DNA from: Pseudomonas sp. StFLB209
GTDB taxonomy: Bacteria > Pseudomonadota > Gammaproteobacteria > Pseudomonadales > Pseudomonadaceae
Direction: 5' to 3'
NCBI RefSeq assembly: GCF_000829415.1
Contig: NZ_AP014637.1
Span: 4,667,001-4,731,000, forward strand
Length of the DNA stretch: 64,000 bases
Below the pieces are notes generated by a model. It had not been told where the DNA came from. It saw only the letters and a program-made list of their open reading frames with translations, and made no database searches. Positions 52,515 through 61,006 of this stretch are shown here, one piece after another; within the stretch, counting starts at the first letter, position 1, and each line of letters starts with the position of its first letter. The position numbers and the translations under genes were made by a program.

Positions 52515-53876
52515 TTGGATCGCTTAAAAAGCCACCCGCAAATCAGAATCGCTCAACATGGAAGTAAGCTTTTGCAGGATGCAGTTAAAGGACCTACTGC
52601 CGAGGTCCCGTTGTTTCGCCCCGAGGCCATGGCCTCGACGCAGGTGAACCGGTTCGGTCGCGTACTCATTCAGCAACCCTTGGGTTATACGGTTTCGGCG
52701 CTGCTGGCGGTGGCGTTGATTGCGCTGATCGCTGCATTCGCCTACTTCGGCACCTACACTCGAAAAGCGACAGTGACCGGTCTGCTGATGCCGGAGCAGG
52801 GCATCTTTCGCCTGGCTTCAAGCGGGGCGGGTTACATCGCCCAAGTCAAGGTTAAAGAAGGCCAGGCCGTTGAGCCAGGTGACGTTCTTTTTGTCGTCTC
52901 CGGCGAACGATTAAGCGCGGCCGGCGCGACTCAGCAACTAATCTCCGAACAACTGAACCAGCGCCAGTTGTTGCTACAGCGCAACAGAACGCTGGCTGAT
53001 GAACGAACTCATGGCCAGTTACGCATGCTGGACGCGCGGCTGCGTTCTGTTGAGGAAGAGCAGGCTCGGTTGAGTGAAGAAGTGCAGTTGCTGGGGCGGC
53101 GCGTTGAACTCTCCCACGCCCACTTGAAACGCCAACAGGAACTGGTGGCGGCCAATTTTATTTCGCTTGCCCAACTTCAGCAGAGCGAGGCGGACCTGCT
53201 CGCGCTGCAGGGGCAGCAGCAGAGCCTGAGACGTACCCAGGCCAATCTGCGGCGTGAACGCACGGACCTGCTGGCGCAGCGGCAGGACACCGAGCATCGT
53301 CATCAGGGCGAAATTTCCGACATCGACAGCAGCGTAGCCGTGATCCGCCAGGAACAGGCCGAAAACGAGGTGCGTGGCGAACAGATCATTGCTGCGCCGT
53401 TCAGTGGCGTGGTGACCGGCTTGAGTGTTCAGCCCGGCCAGCAGGTGGCGGCCGGCGCGTTGCTGGCCAGTGTCATCCCTCGCCAAGTCAAACTGGCTGC
53501 CCATGTCTATGTCGCGGCGCGTCAGGCTGGGTTTGTCGAGCCGGGGCAAACGGCGCTGATGCGTTATGCGGCCTATCCGTACCAGAAATTCGGATCGGCC
53601 CGTGCCACGGTGCAGGACATTGTCCGCAGCCCCTATGCCCTGCAGGAATTGCCCGCGCACATCGCCAGCGTGCTGCAAAGCGCAGAGGGGGCCACGCAAT
53701 TGTTCTACCGCGTGAGCCTGGCTATCGAGGCGCAGGACCTGTTGGTCTACGGCCAGCGCCAGCCGCTGCAGGTGGGCATGCTGCTCGAAGCAGACATCAT
53801 TCAGGACAAGCGCCGCATCTATGAGTGGGCCCTGGAGCCTATCTACTCAGTGACTGGAAAGTGGTCCACTCAATAA
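52515..53876 (+). CDS. membrane fusion protein of a peptide type I secretion system (CvaA/HlyD)
   Basis: This is a 453-residue periplasmic adaptor. A short cytosolic N terminus (PLFRPEAMASTQVNRFGRVL) is followed by one transmembrane helix (residues 60-80, ALLAVALIALIAAFAYFG) and a lipoyl-like segment (LASSGAGYIAQVKVKEGQAV). A long coiled-coil hairpin covers residues 140-265, and the second lipoyl half with IIAAPFSGVVTGLSVQPGQQV follows. It links the ABC exporter at 58919 to the TolC-like channel at 61006. The TTG at 52515 gives the expected N terminus; an ATG at 52629 is an alternative. First gene of the cluster. Confidence 0.86.
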   Translation: MDRLKSHPQIRIAQHGSKLLQDAVKGPTAEVPLFRPEAMASTQVNRFGRVLIQQPLGYTVSALLAVALIALIAAFAYFGTYTRKATVTGLLMPEQGIFRLASSGAGYIAQVKVKEGQAVEPGDVLFVVSGERLSAAGATQQLISEQLNQRQLLLQRNRTLADERTHGQLRMLDARLRSVEEEQARLSEEVQLLGRRVELSHAHLKRQQELVAANFISLAQLQQSEADLLALQGQQQSLRRTQANLRRERTDLLAQRQDTEHRHQGEISDIDSSVAVIRQEQAENEVRGEQIIAAPFSGVVTGLSVQPGQQVAAGALLASVIPRQVKLAAHVYVAARQAGFVEPGQTALMRYAAYPYQKFGSARATVQDIVRSPYALQELPAHIASVLQSAEGATQLFYRVSLAIEAQDLLVYGQRQPLQVGMLLEADIIQDKRRIYEWALEPIYSVTGKWSTQ

Positions 53877-53888
53877 ACAAGGATTGTC

Positions 53889-56633
53889 ATGGTGCGTTTT
53901 ATCGTTTCGGCGTGGCTGGTGCTGGTGGCCATGCCGGGTCTGGTGCAGGCCGATACCCGGCAACCGGTGATGGCCGTCGAGCACATTGCCGAGTACCGGC
54001 TGGCCAACGGGCTGACCGTCATCCTCGCCCCCGATAGCTCGGTCGGTACGCTTAACGTCGATCTGGTCTACCGAAGCGGCTCGCTGGCTGACCCGCAGGG
54101 CCGCAGCGGTACTGCACACCTGCTTGAACACCTGATGTTCAAAGGCACACCCCAGCGCAGCGGCGAACAACTGACCGATGGTTTGCGCCAGCGTGGCATC
54201 CAGTTCAATGCCACCACCAGCTACGATCGCACCCGCTACTCGGCGGTGCTGAGTGACGACCCTCAAGCACTGGATTACCTGCTGGCGCTGGAGGCCGAGC
54301 GCATGACGGCGCTGCGCTTCGAGCCTGCGGCCTTGCAGGCGGAAACCGAGGTTGTTCTGCGTGAAATGGAGCGTGCGCAGGGCCAGGCGTTACCGGCCTT
54401 GACTCAACAGTTGCTGGCCGCCAGTTGGCAGGACCAGGGCTATGGCCGTCCAGTGCTGGGGCACCGTGATGAACTGCGGCGCATCAGCCTGGACGAGTTA
54501 CGCCGTTTTCACGCGCTTCATTACCACCCCGCCAATGCCGTTCTGGTGCTGACCGGCAAGTTCGACAAGGCGGCTGCACTGGCGACCATCGACCGGCATT
54601 TTGCGCCGCTGCGCTCAACAGCCGAGGCCCCTGCGCTGGTGCTCACCGAACCTGCGGCAGCGCAAGCTCCGGTCACGGTCGAGCTCAAACAGGGCAAGCA
54701 GTGGGTGGTTGCCTTGAGCTACCCACTGCCGGCCGCTGCCGACGAGCGCAACCTGGCTGTTTCGGTGCTGGCCGATGCGCTGGCGGGCGAGCCGCATGGC
54801 CGTCTTTATCAGGCACTGGTGGTGCCGGGGCATGCGAGTGCTGTGTATGCCGTGCAACAGGTCTTTGGCCGGGGTGGACACTACCTGTTCGGTGCGTTGC
54901 TGGAGCATGAAGCGTCCCGTGAGACGGTGCAGCGCATCTTGCTTGAGCAGGTCAAGTTGCTGGCGACCCAGCCGCTGTCTGCCGCCGAACTGCAGCGTTC
55001 GAAAACCGTGGCTGCGCACAGCAAAGCACAGTGGTTGAGCAATCCGGCCCTGTTGTCCAGCGTACTGGCAGAGTCGGCGGTGGCGGGCGGCTGGTCTCTG
55101 CCGTTCCAGCGCCTGGAGCGCCTGGCACAACTGGATGTGCAGACGGTGAGCGTGCAAAACCGGGCATTGCTGGCCGAGGCCGTGCCGGTGATCGGGCACC
55201 TGGCTGCCGGCAGCGGCGCAGCTGTGGCTGTAAGTGAGCCGCCGCCGCGCCCGGTCGCACCGGCCGCCAGCACCGCAGCCGCGACTGAACCGGCGCAGCC
55301 CTTGGCGGGAGTGGATGTGCCAGCGTTCAATCAACGCATCATGGCGATTGAAAACGGTATCGCGCGTGGCAGCCTGAACAACGGCATGAAGGTGGCACTG
55401 CGACCGTTGCCGGGTTCTGCGCGACCGGTGCAGGGCACCCTGAACCTGCGCTTTGGCGATCTTGAAAGCCTGTGGGGCCAGCGTGCGGTGGCCGAACTGG
55501 CTGGCACCTTACTGATACGTGGCAGTCAGCATTCCAGCTATCAGCAGATCGTCGATCGGGTTAACCAGCTGGGCGCGGGTTTGTCTGTGGTGCCGCATGG
55601 CGGGGTACTGACGGTGCGTTTCCAGAGCCCGAAACAGAACCTGCCCGAGCTTCTGGCCCTGCTGGCCGAAGTGCTGCGCCAGCCGTCTTTTCCTGCCGAG
55701 GGTTTCGACCAGATCAAACGCCAGCGCCTGCAAGCCTTGCGCTCGCCCGCCGAGCCACCTGCGGCTGCCGCAAGCCGGGCATTGCGCCAGCACACTGAGC
55801 GTTACGCCCCCGGGGATATCCGCCACCATCCCGCGCCTGACCAGATGTATCAGGCGGTCGAGGCCGTCAGCCGCGATCAGGTACTGGCCTTCTACCAGAA
55901 ATTCTACGGCACCCAGCACGGTGAACTGGCGCTCAGCGGCGACTTCGATGCCGAGCAGGTGCAGGCGCAACTGAACACCCTGTTTGGTGACTGGCTCAGC
56001 CAGGCTCCCTACCAGCGCATCGTCCCGCGTCATGAACCGGTCGCGGCGCTGCGTCAGCACGTGAAGTCCGATCCGGCACCGAGCGGGCATTTTATTGGCC
56101 GGCTGCATTTTGCCGCCAATGGCAGCGACGAAGACGCCGCCGCGCTGTTCGTCATCGAGCATATTCTGGGTCGTCATCCGCTGGCCTCGCGGCTGGGCAA
56201 GCGCCTGCGCGAGCGGGAGCAACTGAGCTACGACCTGCGCTCTTCAATCCGTATTCCGGCTGCCGGTGACGCCGCCTGGCTCAGCATCCAGGGTGACTAC
56301 CCGGCCGGTCAGGGTGCCCGGCTGGCCGATATTGTTGCTGAGGAAGTACGGCTGCTGGCGACCAGTGGCATTTCCCAGGCCGAGCTGAGCCTGGCCAAAC
56401 AGACCATTCTCGGCGAGCGCCAACGCGTGATGGCCGATGATCAGAGCATTCATAACCTGTTGATCGGCCAGATGAGCGAAAACGTGACGCTGGCGGCCTG
56501 GGTGACACGCAACGAGGCGTTTGCAGCGGTGACCCAGGAGCAGGTCAACACGCTCGCCCGTCGTTACCTTGAAGTGCCCCGGATGACTGAAATCATGGCT
56601 GACGCCAAGCCTGAAAGTACCTCAAGCCATTGA
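53889..56633 (+). CDS. periplasmic M16-family metalloprotease (two-domain)
   Basis: This is a 914-residue protein with a signal peptide (cut near A21). The N-terminal M16 domain has the inverted zinc motif H77-L-L-E80-H81 (GTAHLLEHLMFKG) and the distal zinc Glu near 159 (EVVLREMER). A second, zinc-less M16 domain covers about 490-900 (LRFGDLESLWGQRAVAELAG). Thus it is a complete pitrilysin/PqqL-like clamshell protease. It starts 12 bp after the membrane fusion protein gene. A protease in this place may trim the exported peptide or degrade competitor peptides; neither is proven. Confidence 0.87.
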   Translation: MVRFIVSAWLVLVAMPGLVQADTRQPVMAVEHIAEYRLANGLTVILAPDSSVGTLNVDLVYRSGSLADPQGRSGTAHLLEHLMFKGTPQRSGEQLTDGLRQRGIQFNATTSYDRTRYSAVLSDDPQALDYLLALEAERMTALRFEPAALQAETEVVLREMERAQGQALPALTQQLLAASWQDQGYGRPVLGHRDELRRISLDELRRFHALHYHPANAVLVLTGKFDKAAALATIDRHFAPLRSTAEAPALVLTEPAAAQAPVTVELKQGKQWVVALSYPLPAAADERNLAVSVLADALAGEPHGRLYQALVVPGHASAVYAVQQVFGRGGHYLFGALLEHEASRETVQRILLEQVKLLATQPLSAAELQRSKTVAAHSKAQWLSNPALLSSVLAESAVAGGWSLPFQRLERLAQLDVQTVSVQNRALLAEAVPVIGHLAAGSGAAVAVSEPPPRPVAPAASTAAATEPAQPLAGVDVPAFNQRIMAIENGIARGSLNNGMKVALRPLPGSARPVQGTLNLRFGDLESLWGQRAVAELAGTLLIRGSQHSSYQQIVDRVNQLGAGLSVVPHGGVLTVRFQSPKQNLPELLALLAEVLRQPSFPAEGFDQIKRQRLQALRSPAEPPAAAASRALRQHTERYAPGDIRHHPAPDQMYQAVEAVSRDQVLAFYQKFYGTQHGELALSGDFDAEQVQAQLNTLFGDWLSQAPYQRIVPRHEPVAALRQHVKSDPAPSGHFIGRLHFAANGSDEDAAALFVIEHILGRHPLASRLGKRLREREQLSYDLRSSIRIPAAGDAAWLSIQGDYPAGQGARLADIVAEEVRLLATSGISQAELSLAKQTILGERQRVMADDQSIHNLLIGQMSENVTLAAWVTRNEAFAAVTQEQVNTLARRYLEVPRMTEIMADAKPESTSSH

Positions 56634-56645
56634 ACAGGCGATCCA

Positions 56646-56849
56646 ATGTATCCCTCTTATAAGGGCTTGATGACAGTTGGTCTTTTTCTGCTATTCGCCA
56701 CGTTGTTGCAACTGGCTTGTCGGTTGTTTTTGCACCTTAACAAACGCCCTTATAACAGGCGTAAAACAGACCCGCTGGTGCTGATGGCGCAGATGATGCT
56801 GGCTTGGCTATTTGCCAATACGTGGGTCGGTCTGTTTCTTGATGAGTGA
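56646..56849 (+). CDS. small membrane protein, immunity candidate A
   Basis: This 67-residue protein has two membrane helices (about 7-29, LMTVGLFLLFATLLQLACRL, and 46-64, LMAQMMLAWLFANTWVGLFL) separated by a basic loop (HLNKRPYNRRKTDP). It follows the M16 protease gene by 12 bp and has lower GC than its neighbours. Size and topology resemble class II microcin immunity proteins such as Cvi. No sequence family recognised. Confidence 0.65.
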   Translation: MYPSYKGLMTVGLFLLFATLLQLACRLFLHLNKRPYNRRKTDPLVLMAQMMLAWLFANTWVGLFLDE

Positions 56850-57010
56850 CATAACCAGACCGTTTTCTGGTTTTTTGCAGCCGTGCCGGTTTTCAATATC
56901 AGCCGAGCCGGTTGCCTGTTTCAAAGACTGCAGCGGTCCAAGGTGTGCAATGGATCCTATGAAGATTAAGTATCAGGGCGTTGTTTTTCGTAGCGGAGGC
57001 ACGAACGTAA

Positions 57011-57211
57011 ATGGGTTTCTTTAGTGAGCTGCTGTTGACTGTGTTAGTGATGGGGTTGACCTATGGCGTGCTGTACGGTGGTTACCGGGCGTTGAAGGTT
57101 GTGACCGGACGCCGGCAAGACAAGAAGTTGGGGCATATTGAAGCTATTGTTTTGATCGTATTGGCGGTTGTGATCGGCAATATGATTATGTCGTTGGCCG
57201 TTAAAGGCTGA
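57011..57211 (+). CDS. small membrane protein, immunity candidate B
   Basis: This 66-residue protein has two membrane helices (residues 3-25, FFSELLLTVLVMGLTYGVLY, and 43-62, IEAIVLIVLAVVIGNMIMSL) around a basic loop (RALKVVTGRRQDKK). GGAGG lies 11 bases before the ATG. It ends 26 bp before the precursor peptide gene, the classic place for an immunity gene. The 161-bp gap before it has no supported gene. No family recognised. Confidence 0.65.
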   Translation: MGFFSELLLTVLVMGLTYGVLYGGYRALKVVTGRRQDKKLGHIEAIVLIVLAVVIGNMIMSLAVKG

Positions 57212-57237
57212 TTTAAACCAGAAAAGGGAATGTAATA

Positions 57238-57567
57238 ATGCGTGAATTGTCCATGAAGGATATGCAGATGGTGGCCGGTGCAGTCGGCCCGGTGGGCGCG
57301 GCCATTGGCGCTGCCAGCGCAGCGTCGATGTACTACGGATACTCTGCTACCTCCGGTTCAGGAAGTATGGCCGGATTCGTGGGAAGCGTTGTTGCCGGTG
57401 GCGTTGCAGGCTTTTTCACCGGCCCCGCCGTGACCGGTGTTCTGCAGGGCGGGGCTGCCACGATCCTGGGTACCCAGGCCGGTTTCTATGGTGGCATGGC
57501 GGGAGGGATGGTCGAAAGCGGGATCAACTCGGCGGGCACCGACTATGCCGGTACAGGTTATCAGTAA
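57238..57567 (+). CDS. double-glycine-leader microcin/bacteriocin precursor
   Basis: This is a 109-residue peptide. Leader MRELSMKDMQMVAGA has L at -12, M at -7, V at -4, G at -2 and A at -1, exactly the pattern cut by C39-peptidase exporters. The predicted 94-residue product is Gly/Ala/Ser-rich with GxxxG-type runs (VGAAIGAASAASMYYGYS, SVVAGGVAGFFTG), has no Cys, Lys or Arg, and has a polar tail with several Tyr (TDYAGTGYQ). This composition suits a membrane-inserting class II microcin. AAGGGA is seven bases before the ATG. It lies within a cluster with an exporter, a JmjC oxygenase and a protease. Confidence 0.8.
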   Translation: MRELSMKDMQMVAGAVGPVGAAIGAASAASMYYGYSATSGSGSMAGFVGSVVAGGVAGFFTGPAVTGVLQGGAATILGTQAGFYGGMAGGMVESGINSAGTDYAGTGYQ

Positions 57568-57651
57568 CAGCGTTGTCAATTGTTCGCGTCTGAAAGTAGC
57601 GACCCTCAGTGGATGAGCGTTGCTATTCATGACGCCTGACACGTGTGCTTG

Positions 57652-57677
57652 TTAATCCATCGCCCAGCGATGGTTAA
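57652..57677 (+). terminator. first hairpin after the precursor gene
   Basis: TTAA-T-CCATCGC and GCGATGG-TTAA pair around CCA, 85 bp after the precursor stop. With the larger hairpin at 57706-57737 it divides the precursor from the exporter genes. Confidence 0.45.
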
Positions 57678-57705
57678 TGTGAGTTTAATTCGACCGTGAG
57701 AGTAG

Positions 57706-57737
57706 GGCGGTGGCCGGTTTATTAACCGGCCACCGCC
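57706..57737 (+). terminator. 14-bp hairpin before the JmjC gene (attenuator candidate)
   Basis: GGCGGTGGCCGGTT (57706-57719) pairs perfectly with AACCGGCCACCGCC (57724-57737) around TATT. No T tract follows. It ends 14 bases before the JmjC start codon, so it could cut transcript levels or hide translation of the downstream genes, keeping the precursor in excess. Confidence 0.55.
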
Positions 57738-57751
57738 TGTCAACGCCATCA

Positions 57752-58906
57752 ATGAATATGAATTTTGGTTTGTCCGCTGCCGAGTTTGCCGCGCAGTATC
57801 AGGAAAAGAAGCCGCTGCTGATAAAGGGTGCCGTTGAACCTGGCCTGTTTGACTGGGATGAGGTCAATCAGATTTTCGAGCGTAGTGATGTGGCGTCCCA
57901 TGACTTCAAGTTGTCCTGTGACGGTATCCGGCCCAAACATGAGTACGTCGAAAGTTACTGGGATATCGGGACGCTGCGTCAGCGTCTGATCAAACCGGTG
58001 GTCTATGATTATTTACGCCAGGGCGCAACCCTGATTGCCAACAAGATTGCCAATGAGCCGCGCATCAATCATTTTTCCCGGCAGGTTGCCCAGTTTACCG
58101 GCAGGCAAGTGGTCAACAGTGCCTATGCCGCGTTTGGCACCCGCGATTCGTTTCGGGCGCATTGGGATACCCGCGACGTATTTGCCATTCAACTGATTGG
58201 CCGCAAGCGCTGGATTGTTTACGAGCCGACATTTGCAGCGCCGCTGTTCACTCAGCAGAGCAAGGATTACGAGCATCTTTATCCGTGCCCGGAAACACCG
58301 TACATGGATTTTGTGATGGAAGCCGGTGATGTGTTTTATCTGCCGCGTGGCTGGTGGCATAACCCGCTGCCGCTGGGCGAGCCGACGTTTCATCTGGCGC
58401 TGGGGACCTTCCCGGCCTACACCATGGATTACCTTGGCTGGGTCATGCAGCAACTGCCGCAGTTCGTGCAGGCCAGGCAGTCATTAAGCGATTGGTCGAA
58501 CGATCAGCCTGCACTGGCCGATGTGGGCCGGCTCATCGACGGATTTATCAACGATCCCCACAACTACCAGCGCTTCATGGACGAGTTCACCGGGGCGCTG
58601 CGAGTGGAGTCGCCGTTGGCCATCGAGGTGTTTGGCGATCCGGCCAACCTTCAGCTCGATGACCAGACGCGCCTGCGTCTGAGTGCCCAGCGGGTTCAGG
58701 GGCTGGGTGAGGGTTATGTGATTGCCAACGGTGCCCGGCTGGTGCTGGACGAGCAGGGTGTGCAGCTGATTCGCTTGATCATCGAGCATCCCGGTATCAG
58801 CCTGGCGCAACTGCGCGCCGCCCATCCCGGCACCGATGCCGCACGGTTGCACAGGCTGGTTGCCGATCTTTGCCAGCAGGATGTGCTGGAGCGTGTACGT
58901 GACTGA
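57752..58906 (+). CDS. JmjC-domain oxygenase (ribosomal-oxygenase/YcfD-like)
   Basis: This is a 384-residue 2-oxoglutarate/Fe(II) dioxygenase candidate. The iron ligands H137 and D139 sit in FRAHWDTRDVFAIQLIGRKR and the distal His is probably H203 (FYLPRGWWHNPL), aligned with the PHEG His of YcfD. The basic GRKRW after the HxD motif is also YcfD-like. The C-terminal ~150 residues resemble the winged-helix tail of ribosomal oxygenases. It lies between the precursor and exporter genes, so hydroxylation of the peptide before export is the natural hypothesis. No good ribosome site is visible. Housekeeping YcfD activity is not excluded. Confidence 0.82.
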   Translation: MNMNFGLSAAEFAAQYQEKKPLLIKGAVEPGLFDWDEVNQIFERSDVASHDFKLSCDGIRPKHEYVESYWDIGTLRQRLIKPVVYDYLRQGATLIANKIANEPRINHFSRQVAQFTGRQVVNSAYAAFGTRDSFRAHWDTRDVFAIQLIGRKRWIVYEPTFAAPLFTQQSKDYEHLYPCPETPYMDFVMEAGDVFYLPRGWWHNPLPLGEPTFHLALGTFPAYTMDYLGWVMQQLPQFVQARQSLSDWSNDQPALADVGRLIDGFINDPHNYQRFMDEFTGALRVESPLAIEVFGDPANLQLDDQTRLRLSAQRVQGLGEGYVIANGARLVLDEQGVQLIRLIIEHPGISLAQLRAAHPGTDAARLHRLVADLCQQDVLERVRD

Positions 58907-58918
58907 CCGGGCGATCTC

Positions 58919-61006
58919 ATGAAGGCTGTATTGCAAGCAGAAAGCCAGGAGTGTGGGCTGGCCTGTCTGGCAATGATCGCCAGTTACCACGGGCTGTACC
59001 TTGATTTGCAGGACTTGCGCCGACGCTTTTCGATTTCGCTCAAGGGCACCAACCTGGCGCAACTGGTGCGGTATGCGCAGAATCTGGACTTCAATTGCCG
59101 GCCCTTGCGGCTGGAGCTTGAGGAGATGGGCAAGCTGAGGCTGCCTTGTATCCTGCACTGGAACATGAACCACTTTGTGGTGCTGGAAAAGGTTCAGCGC
59201 AACCGTTTGCATGTGGTCGATCCGGCTGGCGGCAGGCGGGTACTGACGCTGGCCGAAGCCTCGCGGCACTTCACTGGCGTGGCCCTGGAACTGAGCCCGA
59301 ATGCCACCTTCCAGCCTGCCGAGCGAAAACCGCGGATTCGTCTGCGTGATCTCACCGGGCGGGCAACCGGACTCAAGCGTGCGCTGGGCAACATCTTCAT
59401 ATTGGCGCTGGCGCTGGAGGTGGTGGCCTTGCTGGCCCCGCAGGTGACCCAGTGGGTGGTCGATGGTGCGCTGGTCTCGGCAGATCGCGATCTGTTGCTG
59501 CTCGCCGTGCTGGGTGGCTGCCTGCTGATGCTGATCGATTTTGTCCTGCGCATGGCGCGCGGCTGGATGGGCTTGCGGCTCAACCAGCAACTGACCTTGC
59601 AGTGGTCGGGCAACCTGTTCAGTCATTTGCTGCGGTTGCCCTGGCCATTTTTCGAGAAGCGCCAACTGGGCGACATCACCGCGCGCTTCCAGTCGCTGGC
59701 GGCCATTCGCGGGGTGCTGACCAACGGCGCGATCATGGTGGTGCTCGATGGTCTGGTGACACTCATTACCCTGGGCATGATGCTGCTCTACAGCACCACG
59801 CTCAGCGCCGTTGTACTGGTGGCCTTGCTGTTGTACGCCATCTTGCGGGCCGTGTTCTACCAGCCGCTGCGTACGGCCTCGGAAGAGCGCATCGTGCTGG
59901 CCGCCCGCGAGAACTCCTACTTTCTTGAAACGATCCGCGCGGCGCAGCCGCTCAAACTGTTCAATATCGCCTCACTGCGCCTGGCCACCTGGCAAAACCT
60001 GCTGGCCGATGTGCAGAACCGGGACGTCGCCACGCAGAGGCTGCTGCTGGTGTTCGCCAGCCTCAATACCCTGATCTTTGGGCTGGAAGGCATGTTGTTG
60101 CTCTATGTGGGCGGGATCGCGGTACTGGAGCGTGAGCTGTCGCTGGGCATGCTGCTGGCCTTTATTGCCTACAAGAGCCAGTTCACCAGCCGGGCCAGCC
60201 AACTGATCGATCTGGGCGTGGAGATCCGCATGTTGTCGTTGCATGCCGAACGGCTGGCGGACATCGCGCTGGAACCCGCCGAGCCGGAAAGCAACCTGGA
60301 AACCGACCTGATGCGCATCGAGCCGCGCCTGGAGCTGCGGGATGTGTCATTTCGTTATGCCGAGGGTGAGCCCTGGGTGCTGCGTAACCTGTCGTTGAGC
60401 ATCGACGCTGGCGACAGCGTGGCGATCGTCGGCCGCTCCGGGTGTGGCAAAAGTACGTTATTCAAGTTGCTGCTGGGGCTGTTGGTGCCTACCGAGGGCG
60501 ATATTCTGGTTGGCGGTATTCCCGTGCGTCAGTTGGGACCGCAAGCGTTGCGAAACCTGGTGGGGGCGGTCATGCAGGAAGATCAACTGCTGGCCGGTTC
60601 CCTGGCGCAAAACATTGCCGCGTTCGATCCGGACGCGGATCAGCAGCGGGTCGAGGAGGCGGCGCGCCAGGCGCATATTCACCAGGCCATCATCAACATG
60701 CCAATGGGCTACCAGACGCTGGTCGCGGAAATGGGTAGCGGTCTTTCCGGTGGCCAGAAGCAACGCTTGCTGCTGGCCCGTGCGCTCTACAAGCAGCCAC
60801 GTATTCTGGCCTTGGACGAGGCGACCAGCCACCTTGATCTGCACAGTGAGCAGCATGTCGTGCAGGCCTTGCACCAGATGCCGGTAACCCGAATCACCAT
60901 TGCCCACCGCCGCGAGACGATCGCTTTTGCCAAGCGGCTGGTCTGCCTGGAAAACGGCAACGTGGTTGAGGACGTGCGTCTCGATCAGCAGCAGGCAATC
61001 AGCTGA
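58919..61006 (+). CDS. peptidase-containing ABC exporter (C39, CvaB-like)
   Basis: This 695-residue inner-membrane exporter both cuts the leader and transports the peptide. The C39 peptidase domain (1-135) has C12 (QECGLACLAMIASYHG), H85 (HWNMNHFVVLEK) and D101 (VVDPAGG). A six-helix membrane domain occupies about 160-440. The ATPase has Walker A GRSGCGKST, signature LSGGQKQR and Walker B ILALDEATSHLD. All catalytic residues are intact. It starts 12 bp after the JmjC gene and its stop overlaps the start of the TolC-like gene (TGATG). Confidence 0.92.
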   Translation: MKAVLQAESQECGLACLAMIASYHGLYLDLQDLRRRFSISLKGTNLAQLVRYAQNLDFNCRPLRLELEEMGKLRLPCILHWNMNHFVVLEKVQRNRLHVVDPAGGRRVLTLAEASRHFTGVALELSPNATFQPAERKPRIRLRDLTGRATGLKRALGNIFILALALEVVALLAPQVTQWVVDGALVSADRDLLLLAVLGGCLLMLIDFVLRMARGWMGLRLNQQLTLQWSGNLFSHLLRLPWPFFEKRQLGDITARFQSLAAIRGVLTNGAIMVVLDGLVTLITLGMMLLYSTTLSAVVLVALLLYAILRAVFYQPLRTASEERIVLAARENSYFLETIRAAQPLKLFNIASLRLATWQNLLADVQNRDVATQRLLLVFASLNTLIFGLEGMLLLYVGGIAVLERELSLGMLLAFIAYKSQFTSRASQLIDLGVEIRMLSLHAERLADIALEPAEPESNLETDLMRIEPRLELRDVSFRYAEGEPWVLRNLSLSIDAGDSVAIVGRSGCGKSTLFKLLLGLLVPTEGDILVGGIPVRQLGPQALRNLVGAVMQEDQLLAGSLAQNIAAFDPDADQQRVEEAARQAHIHQAIINMPMGYQTLVAEMGSGLSGGQKQRLLLARALYKQPRILALDEATSHLDLHSEQHVVQALHQMPVTRITIAHRRETIAFAKRLVCLENGNVVEDVRLDQQQAIS

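Noticed and set aside
57710..57751. GTG at 57710 as the start of the JmjC protein
   Set aside because: It falls inside the perfect 14-bp hairpin and the extra residues are not family-like; the ATG at 57752 is preferred.
57752..58906. Naming the JmjC protein as the housekeeping ribosomal oxygenase YcfD
   Set aside because: The fold and iron site fit, but its place between a microcin precursor and its exporter points to a different role; no gene symbol is justified.
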